Assembly: GCA_947630785.1 (NCBI GenBank)
Contig: CANRIW010000001.1
Location: forward strand, 1-64,000
Source: an uncultured Oscillospiraceae bacterium
GTDB lineage: Bacteria; Bacillota; Clostridia; Oscillospirales; Oscillospiraceae
Direction: 5' to 3'
Length of the DNA: 64,000 nucleotides
A program made the position numbers and the translations under genes. This document shows, in pieces, positions 35,618 through 42,896 of the stretch (within the stretch, counting starts at the first letter, position 1; every line of letters starts with the position of its first letter). The notes under the pieces were generated by a model. The model did no database searches, was not told the DNA's origin, and saw only the letters and a program-made list of their open reading frames with translations.

Positions 35618-35633
35618 TGTTTCACGTGAAACA
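35618..35633. other. parS site 1
   Basis: A perfect 16-bp palindrome TGTTTCACGTGAAACA, the chromosomal parS consensus bound by ParB/Spo0J. It lies between mscL and the 119-aa gene, about 2.7 kb from parB. Confidence 0.95.
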
Positions 35634-35654
35634 TCCGAAGCCGCCGTTCATCAC

Positions 35655-36014
35655 TTACGCGGGGTTGATCTCGGGGGCGGCGGGGGCCTCGGCGGGCTCT
35701 TTGGGGGCGGCGGGCGTGGGGATGATGTCGGCCAGCTCCACGCTGTCGTCAAACATCGCGGCCTCCTCCGCATCGGGGGTGATGTCCACGTCGATGTCGA
35801 TGCCGCCGGCCGGCTCCTCCGGGGTCAGGCCGGGCAGGAAAGCGACGTCTACCCTGGTGCCGCCGTCCTCCGGATTGGGGGCCTTGACGGCGGTCCACGC
35901 CAGCGCCTTCACGGTGGTGACCTCGGTCTCATCGTCCTTCTCCACCTTGTAGGGGATCACGGCGGCAGCGGCGGCCAGGCCCAGAACGGTGGCCAGAGCT
36001 TTCCAAATCTTCAT
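35655..36014 (-). CDS. Hypothetical membrane-anchored acidic protein
   Basis: A 119-aa protein that I do not recognise. It has a short N-terminal hydrophobic helix (WKALATVLGLAAAAAVIP), which could be a membrane anchor or signal, and then an acidic region ending in an A/P/E-rich tail. The ribosome-binding site AGAGGAGGAACTCACT is strong, so it is probably expressed. It lies between serS and a parS site on the same strand as both neighbours. No function can be proposed. Confidence 0.6.
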   Translation of the reverse strand: MKIWKALATVLGLAAAAAVIPYKVEKDDETEVTTVKALAWTAVKAPNPEDGGTRVDVAFLPGLTPEEPAGGIDIDVDITPDAEEAAMFDDSVELADIIPTPAAPKEPAEAPAAPEINPA

Positions 36015-36064
36015 AGTGAGTTCCTCCTCTCATGGTTGATGTATATTAAAATTTGGGGTTGCGC

Positions 36065-37366
36065 TCAGTGTTTGGGGGTCAGCACCTTGGTGCCGCCCAT
36101 ATAGGGCCACAGGACCTCGGGCACCTTCACGCTGCCGTCGGCCTGGAGGTTGTTCTCCAGCAGGGCGATGAGCATCCGGGGGGGCGCCACCACGGTGTTG
36201 TTCAGGGTGTGGGGCAGATAGGTGCCCCGTTCGCCCTTCACCCGCATCTTCAGGCGGCGAGCCTGGGCGTCGCCCAGATTGGAGCAGGAGCACACCTCGA
36301 AGTACTTCTTCTGCCGGGGGCTCCACGCCTCGATGTCGCAGGACTTGACCTTCAGATCGGCCAGGTCGCCGGAGCAGCACTCCAGCTGCCGCACGGGGAT
36401 GTCCATGGAGCGGAACAGCTCCACCGAGAACCGCCACATTTTCTCATACCAGTCCATGGAGTCCTCGGGCCGGCAGACCACGATCATCTCCTGCTTCTCG
36501 AACTGGTGGATGCGGTACACACCCCGCTCCTCGATGCCGTGGGAGCCCTTTTCCTTGCGGAAGCAGGGGGAGTAGGAGGTCAGCGTCTGGGGCAGGGAGT
36601 CCTCCGGGATGATCTGGTCGATGAATTTGCCGATCATGGAGTGCTCGGAGGTGCCGATGAGGTACAGGTCCTCGCCCTCGATTTTGTACATCATGGCCTC
36701 CATGTCGGTCTGAGACATGACGCCCTCCACCACGTTGCCGTGGATCATGAAGGGGGGCACGCAGAAGGTGAAGCCCTTGTTGATCATGAAGTCACGGGCG
36801 TAGGCCAGCACCGCCTCATGGAGCCGGGCGATGTCGCCCATCAGGTAGTAGAAGCCGGCGCCGGAGACACTGCCGGCGGCGTCCATGTCCACCCCGTCGA
36901 AGGACTCCATGATCTGGGTGTGGTAGGGGATCTCATAGTCGGGGACCACCGGCTCGCCAAACCGCTGGACCTCCACGTTGTGGGTGTCGTCGGGGCCGAT
37001 GGGCACGGAGGGGTCGATGATGTTGGGGATCACCAGCATGATCTTGCGGATATCCGCCGCCAGCTGGACTTCCAAGGCCTCCAGCTCTGCCAGGCGGTCG
37101 GCGTTGGCCTTTACCTGGGCCTTGGCCTCCTCGGCCTCGGCCAGCTTGGAGGGGTCCTTTTTGGCCTGGCCCATGAGCATCCCCACCTTTTTGGACAGGG
37201 AGTTGCGGGCGGCCCGCAATTCATTTGCCTCGGTCATGGCGGCCCGGTTTTTGGCGTCCAGCTCGATGACCTGGTCCACCAGGGGCAGCTTTTCGTCCTG
37301 GAACTTCTTTTTGATGTTTTCCTTGACGATCTCCGGGTTCTCCCGGACGAACTTGATGTCTAACAT
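36065..37366 (-). CDS. serS: Seryl-tRNA synthetase
   Basis: A 433-aa class II synthetase. An N-terminal antiparallel coiled coil that grips tRNA-Ser spans about residues 30-105. Then come class II motifs (FCVPPFMIHGNVVEGVM; SPCFRKEKGSHGIEERGVYRIHQFEKQEM) and motif 3 (NNTVVAPPRMLIALLENN). Length and order are canonical. It is 25 bases downstream of parB on the same strand, a linkage seen in many Clostridia. No T-box fits in that gap. Confidence 0.97.
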   Translation of the reverse strand: MLDIKFVRENPEIVKENIKKKFQDEKLPLVDQVIELDAKNRAAMTEANELRAARNSLSKKVGMLMGQAKKDPSKLAEAEEAKAQVKANADRLAELEALEVQLAADIRKIMLVIPNIIDPSVPIGPDDTHNVEVQRFGEPVVPDYEIPYHTQIMESFDGVDMDAAGSVSGAGFYYLMGDIARLHEAVLAYARDFMINKGFTFCVPPFMIHGNVVEGVMSQTDMEAMMYKIEGEDLYLIGTSEHSMIGKFIDQIIPEDSLPQTLTSYSPCFRKEKGSHGIEERGVYRIHQFEKQEMIVVCRPEDSMDWYEKMWRFSVELFRSMDIPVRQLECCSGDLADLKVKSCDIEAWSPRQKKYFEVCSCSNLGDAQARRLKMRVKGERGTYLPHTLNNTVVAPPRMLIALLENNLQADGSVKVPEVLWPYMGGTKVLTPKH

Positions 37367-37391
37367 ACGGTATCACCTTTATCGTGAGATT

Positions 37392-38279
37392 TTACTTCTT
37401 TTTGCGGGGCAGCTCCTCCAGCAGGTCCAGCAGATCGTTCAGGTCGTCGGTGCCATAGAACTCCAGGGAGAGCCTCCCCTTCTTCCCCCGGCCGGAGACG
37501 GTCACCTTCCGCCCGAACCGGCCGGACAGCTCCTTTTCCACCTGGCGGATGTAGATCCTGTTGGGGTCATCCCTGGGGACCCGGTCGTCCGGGTGGAGGT
37601 CCCCCTCGTAGACGAATTTCCGTGCGGTGGCCTCCGCCTGCCGGACGCTCAGGCCGTTCTTGATGACGTGCTGCGCGAAGGCGGTCCGGGCGGCGTCACT
37701 GCCCTCCACCGCCAGCACCGCCCGGGCGTGGCCGGCGGACAGCTGGCCCTCCGCCACCATTCCACGCACCGGGTCGGGCAGAGTCATGAGCCGCAGGGCG
37801 TTGGTCACGGCGGGGCGGGACTTGCCCATCCGCCGGGCCACCTCCTCCTGGGTCATGCCGTACTTGGAGACGAGGGTATCGTAGCCCTCGGCCTCCTCCA
37901 TGGGGTTCAGGTCCTCCCGCTGGAGGTTCTCGATGAGGCCCAGCTCCATCACCCGGCGGTCGTCCGCCTCGATGATGACCACGGGCACCTCCCGGAGGCC
38001 AGCCTGCTTGGCCGCCCGCCAGCGGCGCTCGCCGGCGATGATCTGATAGTAGCCGGTGGACAGCCGCCGCACCGTGATGGGCTGGAGGATGCCGTGCTCC
38101 CGGATGGAGTCGGCCAGATCGTCCAGGGCAGACTCGTCGAACCGTTTCCGGGGCTGGTTCAGGCCGGGCTCCACCTGGGAGATGGGCAGGGAGACTGAGC
38201 CCGCCTCCGGGGCGCTGAGGCCCGCGTCCCCGATGAGGGCCCCCAGGCCCTTGCCCAGGCCGCCTTTCGGCTTTGGCAT
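37392..38279 (-). CDS. parB: Chromosome partitioning protein ParB (Spo0J)
   Basis: A 295-aa CTP-dependent DNA-clamp protein that loads at parS and spreads along DNA. The N-terminal CTPase/ParB box contains GERRWRAAKQAG and ENLQREDLNPMEEA. A HTH segment for parS recognition follows (MTQEEVARRMGKSRPAVTNALRLMTLP), and the C-terminal dimerisation domain ends in leucine-rich helices (DLNDLLDLLEELPRKKK). The start ATG at 38279 follows AAAGGGTGGTAACA. It lies just downstream of parA, with parS sites on either side. Confidence 0.95.
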   Translation of the reverse strand: MPKPKGGLGKGLGALIGDAGLSAPEAGSVSLPISQVEPGLNQPRKRFDESALDDLADSIREHGILQPITVRRLSTGYYQIIAGERRWRAAKQAGLREVPVVIIEADDRRVMELGLIENLQREDLNPMEEAEGYDTLVSKYGMTQEEVARRMGKSRPAVTNALRLMTLPDPVRGMVAEGQLSAGHARAVLAVEGSDAARTAFAQHVIKNGLSVRQAEATARKFVYEGDLHPDDRVPRDDPNRIYIRQVEKELSGRFGRKVTVSGRGKKGRLSLEFYGTDDLNDLLDLLEELPRKKK

Positions 38280-38305
38280 TGTTACCACCCTTTCTGTCTC
38301 TGTGG

Positions 38306-39097
38306 TCAAAAGGTTTTCAACGTTTCACGTGAAACATTCAGCGTCTTGTTCCGCTCCATAAATTCCTTCGCCAGACCGCTGTATGCCTCGGCGCCACGGG
38401 AGAGGGGGTCGTAGGCGGCCACGGGGAGGCCGTGGCTGGGGGCCTCGGACAGGCGCACGTTCCGGGGGATGACGGCGGCGAACACCTTGCCGGGGAAGTG
38501 GCGCTTGACCTCCTCCGCCACCTGCATGGACAGGTTGGTCCGCCCGTCGTACATGGTGAGCACCACCCCCTCCAGCTCCAGGGAGGGGTTCAGGCTCCGC
38601 TTGGCCAGCCGGACGGTGTACAGCAGGTCGGACAGGCCCTCCAGGGCGTAATACTCGCACTGCACCGGCACCAGAAGGGTGTCCGCCGCGCAGAGGGCGT
38701 CCAGGGTCAGCAGTTCCAGTGAGGGCGGGCAGTCGATGAAGATGTAGTCATAGCGGTCTTTGACCGTGTCCAGCGCGTCCCGCAGGCGGAACTCCCGCCG
38801 CTCCAGGGCGATGAGCTCCACCGTGGCCCCCGACAGGGCCTTGTTCGCGGGGACCACGTTCGCCCACTTGGTGGGGCAGATGGCCTTCTCCAGGTCCGCG
38901 TTGCCCAAAATCACGTCGTAGATGTTGGGGGAGCGGGTCTTGTCCAGGCCAAAGCCGGAGGTGGCGTTGCCCTGGGGGTCGAAGTCGCACACCAGCACTT
39001 TGGCCCCCTGGGCGGTGAGGGCGGCGGCCAGATTGACGCAGGTGGTGGTCTTGCCCACGCCGCCCTTCTGGTTCACGATGGCAACCGTCTTGCCCAT
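38306..39097 (-). CDS. parA: Chromosome partitioning ATPase ParA (Soj)
   Basis: A 263-aa deviant-Walker ATPase (VNQKGGVGKTTT at ~8-19; DFDPQGNATSGFG; FIDCPPSLELL) that works with ParB in origin segregation and regulates DnaA in Firmicutes. The ATG at 39097 (MGKTVAIVNQ) is the family start; the longer track ORF begins inside a parS site. A parS palindrome is embedded in its 3' end and encodes NVSRET. parB follows 26 bases downstream. Confidence 0.96.
   Translation of the reverse strand: MGKTVAIVNQKGGVGKTTTCVNLAAALTAQGAKVLVCDFDPQGNATSGFGLDKTRSPNIYDVILGNADLEKAICPTKWANVVPANKALSGATVELIALERREFRLRDALDTVKDRYDYIFIDCPPSLELLTLDALCAADTLLVPVQCEYYALEGLSDLLYTVRLAKRSLNPSLELEGVVLTMYDGRTNLSMQVAEEVKRHFPGKVFAAVIPRNVRLSEAPSHGLPVAAYDPLSRGAEAYSGLAKEFMERNKTLNVSRETLKTF
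38321..38336. other. parS site 2 (inside parA)
   Basis: CGTTTCACGTGAAACA matches the 16-bp parS consensus with one outer mismatch. It lies within the coding 3' end of parA, as in Bacillus where parS occurs inside spo0J. Confidence 0.9.
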
Positions 39098-39203
39098 AAG
39101 CGTACCCGCCCTTTCCCGGAGATAAACCGCATAATACACAGTGTACCTATTATATAGGAGGCGGGCGGGAATTTCAACTGTTTTATCAAAAGAAGAGGGG
39201 GAA

Positions 39204-39219
39204 TGTTTCACGTGAAACA
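39204..39219. other. parS site 3 in an extended palindrome
   Basis: A perfect TGTTTCACGTGAAACA is flanked by GGGGGAA and TTCCCCC, making a 30-bp palindrome (39197-39226). It lies between the XRE gene stop and the parA start. Confidence 0.95.
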
Positions 39220-39231
39220 TTCCCCCTCACG

Positions 39232-39450
39232 TCACCGCCTGGAATAGGGCTTCGGGTCTTCGGTGAGGCCCACCAGATAGTCCACGCTGGTGCAGTAATA
39301 CTGCGCCAGTTTGACGGCAAAATCCAGCGGCAGCGGGCGTTCGCCGCGCTCGAACTTGGAGTACAGCGACTGGTCACAGTGGAGGTATTCGGCGATCTGA
39401 CGTTGCTTCAGGTCTTTGTCCTCCCGGAGGTCGCGGATGCGTAGTCTCAT
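39232..39450 (-). CDS. XRE-family HTH transcriptional regulator
   Basis: A 72-aa Cro/CI-type helix-turn-helix protein (RLRIRDLREDKDLKQRQIAEYLHCDQSLYSKFERGERPLPLDFAVKLAQYYCTSVDYLVGLTEDP), essentially a lone HTH domain. The ATG at 39450 is the family-like start; 11 extra track residues have weaker support. It is divergent from a 57-aa gene, and two GGAC-N5-GTCC palindromes lie in the shared promoter region, so it probably represses both directions. Such pairs are common in mobile elements of gut Clostridia. Confidence 0.88.
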   Translation of the reverse strand: MRLRIRDLREDKDLKQRQIAEYLHCDQSLYSKFERGERPLPLDFAVKLAQYYCTSVDYLVGLTEDPKPYSRR

Positions 39451-39477
39451 TTTTATCACCGAGATAACTATAGCGCG

Positions 39478-39521
39478 GGACATATTGTCCTATTGACAAA
39501 ATGGACGATATGTCCTAAACT
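39478..39521 (+). promoter_or_regulatory. Divergent promoter with two palindromic operators
   Basis: The plus-strand promoter is TTGACA (39493-39498), 17 bases, TAAACT (39516-39521), feeding the 57-aa gene. Two 13-bp operators, GGACATATTGTCC (39478-39490) and GGACGATATGTCC (39503-39515), flank or fill the spacer; each is GGAC-N5-GTCC and the second is the near-inverse of the first. On the minus strand TATAGT (39468-39473) could be the -10 of the XRE gene. Confidence 0.8.
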
Positions 39522-39540
39522 ATACAAGAGGTGACAGAAA

Positions 39541-39714
39541 ATGCCAGACTACAAAGAGATGTATTTGAAAATGATGCGGGCCTCGGAAAGGGCCCTCCGG
39601 CAGATGGAGGCGGCCTCGGCGGGGCTCATCGCCGCCCAGCGGGAGTGCGAGGAGCTGTATCTGTCGGCGGCGGAGCCGGAGCTAAAGGTAGTGGAGATGC
39701 CGGAAAAGGAATAG
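39541..39714 (+). CDS. 57-aa small protein divergent from XRE regulator
   Basis: This short ORF is absent from the track. It reads MPDYKEMYLKMMRASERALR... and ends KVVEMPEKE, with an amphipathic helix over about residues 4-42 containing AAQRECEELYL. The ribosome-binding site AGAGGTGACAGAAA is good, and the promoter and operators directly upstream support expression. I recall similar YK(E)MYxKLxxA...IxxLxxAQxxxEELYL proteins next to XRE genes in clostridial mobile elements, function unknown; this family resemblance is from memory, not a search. Its stop codon abuts the terminal repeat of the 527-bp element. Confidence 0.75.
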   Translation: MPDYKEMYLKMMRASERALRQMEAASAGLIAAQRECEELYLSAAEPELKVVEMPEKE

Positions 39715-40241
39715 GCTTTTTGAGGGTTCCGCCCCCGGGCGGGTCACTTTTCCCCCGGGGGAAAAGTAACCAAAAGGCCGCTCAAGGGGCCGGCGGCCGG
39801 GTTGGAGCGTACCGCTCCACAGGCCGCCTTGCCCCCTGAGGACCCCCGTTTACAGGGGCGCCCGATTCGGCAGCCTGGCAGTCGCGTCCGGCACGAGGTC
39901 GTCGCCCCGCTTCCGCTTGATTTCGCGCTATGCGCTTCGTGTCTGTGCGCTGACACACTCTGCGTCTGCCCGCCCGTGCCTGCATGGGCACTCACGCACC
40001 GCCAGCGGCGTGGCCCTCACCGGTAGGGCGGCAGACTGCCGAAAGGCGGGCCGGGCCCGCCGGGCCACCCATCCAGGCGCCCGCAGGAGACGCTTTGCAG
40101 AACCGGACACCCGCGCACCAGCGGCAGCGGAAAGAGCCGCTGATCAAATTCGAAACACTCGCGCCGGAAATAGAAGTTGGCAGGCTGACAACGGCCCCCG
40201 TAAAAAACGGGGGTCCTTAGGGGGCGGAACCCTCAAAAAGC
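39715..40241. mobile_element. 527-bp non-coding element with 22-bp terminal inverted repeats
   Basis: The left end (39715-39736) and right end (40220-40241) are perfect 22-bp inverted repeats containing CTTTTTGAGGGTTCCGCCCC. A second inverted pair lies inside: 39832-39853 and 40200-40224 (CCCCCTRAGGACCCCCGTTT). Near the left end a hairpin ACTTTTCCCCC / GGGGGAAAAGT is followed by AACCAAAAGG. The interior has several GC-rich hairpins and ORFs of poor coding character (39531-39839, 39917-40474) crossing its ends. No transposase is present. It looks like a MITE-like or large structured repeat element. Confidence 0.7.
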
Positions 40242-40332
40242 GCGGCTTGCCTGCTTGCGCAGGCCGTCGTCGGCTTCGCCGCCGCCGGAGGGCTCACGCC
40301 CTCCAAAGCCGCGCCGCAGGTGGGGTCTGCCT
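40242..40332. other. GC-rich hairpin region downstream of noc
   Basis: Between the 527-bp element and the noc stop lies an inverted pair GCGCGGCTT (40240-40248) / AAGCCGCGC (40306-40314). It encloses nested hairpins such as GGAGGGC-TCAC-GCCCTCC and CGGCTTCGCCG. It may end the noc transcript, but no U-tract follows. No gene is seen. Confidence 0.4.
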
Positions 40333-41124
40333 CTACTTCGGGATATGTATCGTCAGCGTGATCTCACTGTCGGTCTCCTCCCGGCCGCACTTGGCGGCAA
40401 CCCCGGCGGACTGCATCACCGCCAGGCCCCGCTTGACGGTGTTCAAAAACAGCCGCACGTCCTTGATGCGGTAGATGGGGGAGGCGGAGCGGGGTTTTTC
40501 CGCCTGCCGGCACAGCCGGTCGATGTACTCCTCGGTCCTGGCCACGTTCAGCCTGGCCTTGAGGATGTGGTCCAGGGCGGCCCGCTGGCGGTCCGGGTCC
40601 TCCAGCCGGAGGAGCGCACGGGCGTGGCGCTCGGTGAGGCGGTTGGCGCGGAGGGAGGCGCTCACGTCGGGAGGCAGCTTCAGCAGGCGGAGCTTGTTGG
40701 CCACGGCGGACTGGCTCTTGCCCACCCGGCGGGCGGCCTCCTCCTGGGACAGGTGGAACCGCTCGATGAGCTTGCGGAGGGCCTCCGCCTCCTCCCACAC
40801 GTCCAGGTCCCGCCGCTGGAGGTTCTCGATGAGGGCCAGCAGGGAGGAGGTTTGTTCGTCCGCCTCCACCGGCAGACAGGGCACGGTGGTCAGCCCCGCC
40901 AGCTGGGCCGCCCGGAGGCGGCGCTCCCCGGCCACCAGCTCCCAGCCGCTCACGGTGCGCCGCACCGACAGGGGCTGGAGGACCCCCACCGAGGCGATGG
41001 AGCGGGACAGCTCCTCCAGGCCCTCCCGGTCGAAGGTCCGGCGGGGCTGGTGGGGGTTGGGCCGCAGCTCTTTTACGGGGATGTCGATGACCTGGCGTTT
41101 GTTCGCTTTTCGGAAAAGGGGCAT
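40333..41124 (-). CDS. noc: ParB-family protein, probable nucleoid occlusion factor Noc
   Basis: A 263-aa ParB-like protein, second in this window. It has the CTPase-box motif GERRLRAAQLAGL, ENLQRRDLDVWEEAEAL, and a HTH (LSQEEAARRVGKSQSAVANKLRLLKLP). Noc is the ParB paralogue that binds its own sites and blocks division over the nucleoid; position near parAB and the origin supports this, but a second Spo0J-like role cannot be excluded. The ATG at 41124 (MPLFRKANKR) follows TAGGAGGCGGTCTT; the basic N terminus could serve as a membrane-binding segment. Confidence 0.85.
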   Translation of the reverse strand: MPLFRKANKRQVIDIPVKELRPNPHQPRRTFDREGLEELSRSIASVGVLQPLSVRRTVSGWELVAGERRLRAAQLAGLTTVPCLPVEADEQTSSLLALIENLQRRDLDVWEEAEALRKLIERFHLSQEEAARRVGKSQSAVANKLRLLKLPPDVSASLRANRLTERHARALLRLEDPDRQRAALDHILKARLNVARTEEYIDRLCRQAEKPRSASPIYRIKDVRLFLNTVKRGLAVMQSAGVAAKCGREETDSEITLTIHIPK

Positions 41125-41159
41125 AAGACCGCCTCCTAAATGCCGTTTGGACAAGCATA

Positions 41160-41195
41160 GCCCCCTTCCGATGGGAAAATCCATCGAAAGGGGGC
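41160..41195 (-). terminator. Hairpin downstream of the YitT-family gene
   Basis: A 15-bp stem GCCCCCTTCCGATGG / CCATCGAAAGGGGGC with one mismatch lies 14 bases after the YitT-gene stop. No U-tract follows on the minus strand, so it may be a weak terminator or a processing signal before noc. Confidence 0.5.
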
Positions 41196-41209
41196 GTGTT
41201 TCCGTTTTT

Positions 41210-42064
41210 TCAGCTGACGCGGAGGAAGCCCTTGCCGAAAATCTCGCTGGAATTGAGGATGAGCATGAAGGCTTCGGGCTCGGTGGAGCGGAGGTACCGG
41301 CGAAGGGCCACCGCCTGGTGCCGGGACAGGGCGGTGAGCACCACCCAGCGCCCCTCATGGGAATAGGCGCCCTCCGCCCGCCAGAGGGTGGCCGAGCGGT
41401 GCAGGGTGTTCAGGATATAGGCCCGGACCTCCTCCGGGTGGGAGGTGACGGCGATGAAGCTCTTTTTGCGGTTCAGGGACTCGATCACGTTATCCACCAG
41501 CACCGTTTTCAGCAGCAGTCCCAGGACGGACAGCAGACCGGTCTTTAAATCGAGGAACAGGAAGGTGGACAGCACGATGAGCACGTCCACGCACAGCAGG
41601 GCCGCGCCGATGTCCAGGCTGGTGTACTTTTTCAGGATCATGGCCAGGATATCGGTGCCGCCGGTGGAGCCGTCCAGGTTGAACAGGACGGCGGAGCCCA
41701 GGGCGGGGAAGATCACCGCGAAGAACAGCTCCATCAGCACCTCGTCGGTGAGGGGGGCGGACAGGGGGCACAGCCACTCCAGGCCGGACAGCAGAGCGGA
41801 GAACAGCACCGAGCAGTACACGGTGCGCAGGCCAAAGCCCTTGTTCAGGAACAGGAAGCCCAGGGCCAGGAAGGCCAGGTTGATGACCGAGGCGAAGGTG
41901 GAAGAGCTCACCGCCGGGAAGGCGGCGGACAGCACCACCGCCAGGCCAGTGACCCCGCCGGTGGAGATGTGGTTAGGGAACTTGAAGAAGTACACGCCCA
42001 CCGCCACCAGGGCGGTGCCCAGGGTGAGCAGGATAAACTCGCGGAGCCCGCGCTTCCAGTCCAT
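41210..42064 (-). CDS. YitT-family membrane protein (DUF161/DUF2179)
   Basis: A 284-aa protein with five or six membrane segments (ILLTLGTALVAVGVYFF; GGVTGLAVVLSAAFP; DGSTGGTDILAMILKKYT) and a C-terminal cytosolic DUF2179 domain (KSFIAVTSHPEEVRAYILNTLHRSATLWRAEGAYS). The family is widespread in Firmicutes; transported substrate is unknown. The ATG at 42064 (MDWKRGLRE) follows GAAAGGAAGGACCTCTC. It has its own promoter at 42118-42146. Confidence 0.9.
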   Translation of the reverse strand: MDWKRGLREFILLTLGTALVAVGVYFFKFPNHISTGGVTGLAVVLSAAFPAVSSSTFASVINLAFLALGFLFLNKGFGLRTVYCSVLFSALLSGLEWLCPLSAPLTDEVLMELFFAVIFPALGSAVLFNLDGSTGGTDILAMILKKYTSLDIGAALLCVDVLIVLSTFLFLDLKTGLLSVLGLLLKTVLVDNVIESLNRKKSFIAVTSHPEEVRAYILNTLHRSATLWRAEGAYSHEGRWVVLTALSRHQAVALRRYLRSTEPEAFMLILNSSEIFGKGFLRVS

Positions 42065-42117
42065 GAGAGGTCCTTCCTTTCGCCGCCGGGAGACGGCTTT
42101 GTCTGCGTACCGCGGAC

Positions 42118-42146
42118 ATTGTAGCAGAAAGCGGGCGGATATGCAA
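42118..42146 (-). promoter_or_regulatory. Promoter of the YitT-family gene
   Basis: On the minus strand TTGCAT is followed after 17 bases by TACAAT, about 55 bases upstream of the start. Confidence 0.7.
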
Positions 42147-42365
42147 GACATTTCCATAAAAGGTGAACCGGGGCCCTCGCCCATGTTCACAGAGCAGTGT
42201 TCCCCCCGCCCGTGGGCGGGGAGATATGTCCCGACAAAAGGCGAACCGGGGCTTTCGCCCCGGTTCAGAAATGGAGGATAGAATGAAAAAGAAAGGATAT
42301 CTCTTGCAAGTGTTAAGATAAAGGGGAATCGTTACGAAAGTTCAGAAACATTTATTACAAAAGTA
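42147..42365 (+). other. Non-coding region with three hairpins, a repeated motif and a 12-codon ORF
   Basis: The motif AAAAGGYGAACCGGGGC occurs twice in direct orientation (42158-42174, 42236-42252), each starting a hairpin (42163-42190; 42243-42266, a perfect 10-bp stem with loop TTTC). Between them is a third perfect stem CCCCGCCC / GGGCGGGG (42204-42221). After the last hairpin a strong Shine-Dalgarno (ATGGAGGATAGA) precedes ATG and 12 codons (MKKKGYLLQVLR, stop at 42321). This may be a structured RNA, a leader or a degraded gene remnant. No plus-strand gene follows closely. Confidence 0.4.
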
Positions 42366-42827
42366 TTAAATCTCGCCGGACCCTCTCAATCCGCCGAAAA
42401 ACCGCTCCAGCAGCGCCCGACACTCCGCCTCCAGCAGGCCGCCGTACAGCCGGGGGCGGTGGTTGAACCGCTCCTCGAACAGGTTCAGCACCGAGCCGCA
42501 GCAGCCGGATTTCTCCTCCCGGGCGCCGTAGCGCACCTCGGCCACGCGGGAATTGATGATGGCCCCGGCGCACATGGGGCAGGGCTCCAGGGTCACGTAC
42601 AGGGTGCACCCCTCCAGCCGCCAGCTCCCCAGCCTCCGGCAGGCGTCCGTGATGGCCTCCACCTCCGCGTGGGCGGTGGCGGAGCGGTCCGCCTCCCGGC
42701 GGTTGCGGCCCTCGCCGATGATCTCCCCGGACGGGGACACGATCACGCAGCCCACCGGCACGTCCCCGGAGGAGAAACACTCCTCCGCCAGGGCGATGGC
42801 GCGGCGCATATAGTCCTCGTGGGTCAT
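42366..42827 (-). CDS. tadA: tRNA adenosine(34) deaminase TadA
   Basis: A 153-aa zinc deaminase that converts A34 to inosine in the tRNA-Arg anticodon. The catalytic motif HAE (H53, E55 proton shuttle) and zinc ligands PCPMC (C83, C86) are present, together with the C-terminal NHRPRLYGGLLEAECRALLERFF helix. Length is typical. The start follows GGAAGGAGGCCCCGCCC. It is divergent from padR; each has its own promoter. Confidence 0.95.
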   Translation of the reverse strand: MTHEDYMRRAIALAEECFSSGDVPVGCVIVSPSGEIIGEGRNRREADRSATAHAEVEAITDACRRLGSWRLEGCTLYVTLEPCPMCAGAIINSRVAEVRYGAREEKSGCCGSVLNLFEERFNHRPRLYGGLLEAECRALLERFFGGLRGSGEI

Positions 42828-42859
42828 GGGCGGGGCCTCCTTCCGGGCGGGTTTTCTCC

Positions 42860-42889
42860 ATTATAGCACAGCGGATGTGGTTTTCTCAA
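42860..42889 (-). promoter_or_regulatory. tadA promoter
   Basis: On the minus strand TTGAGA is followed after 18 bases by a perfect TATAAT, about 35 bases before the tadA start. Confidence 0.7.
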
Positions 42890-42896
42890 GTTTCTC

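Noticed and set aside
39715-40241. The 527-bp element as an insertion sequence
   Set aside because: It has terminal inverted repeats but no transposase, and no flanking target-site duplication that I could recognise.
39917-40474. 185-aa ORF crossing the right end of the 527-bp element
   Set aside because: It spans the terminal repeat and enters noc antisense sequence; composition is R/A/P/S-rich without a start signal or any recognisable domain.
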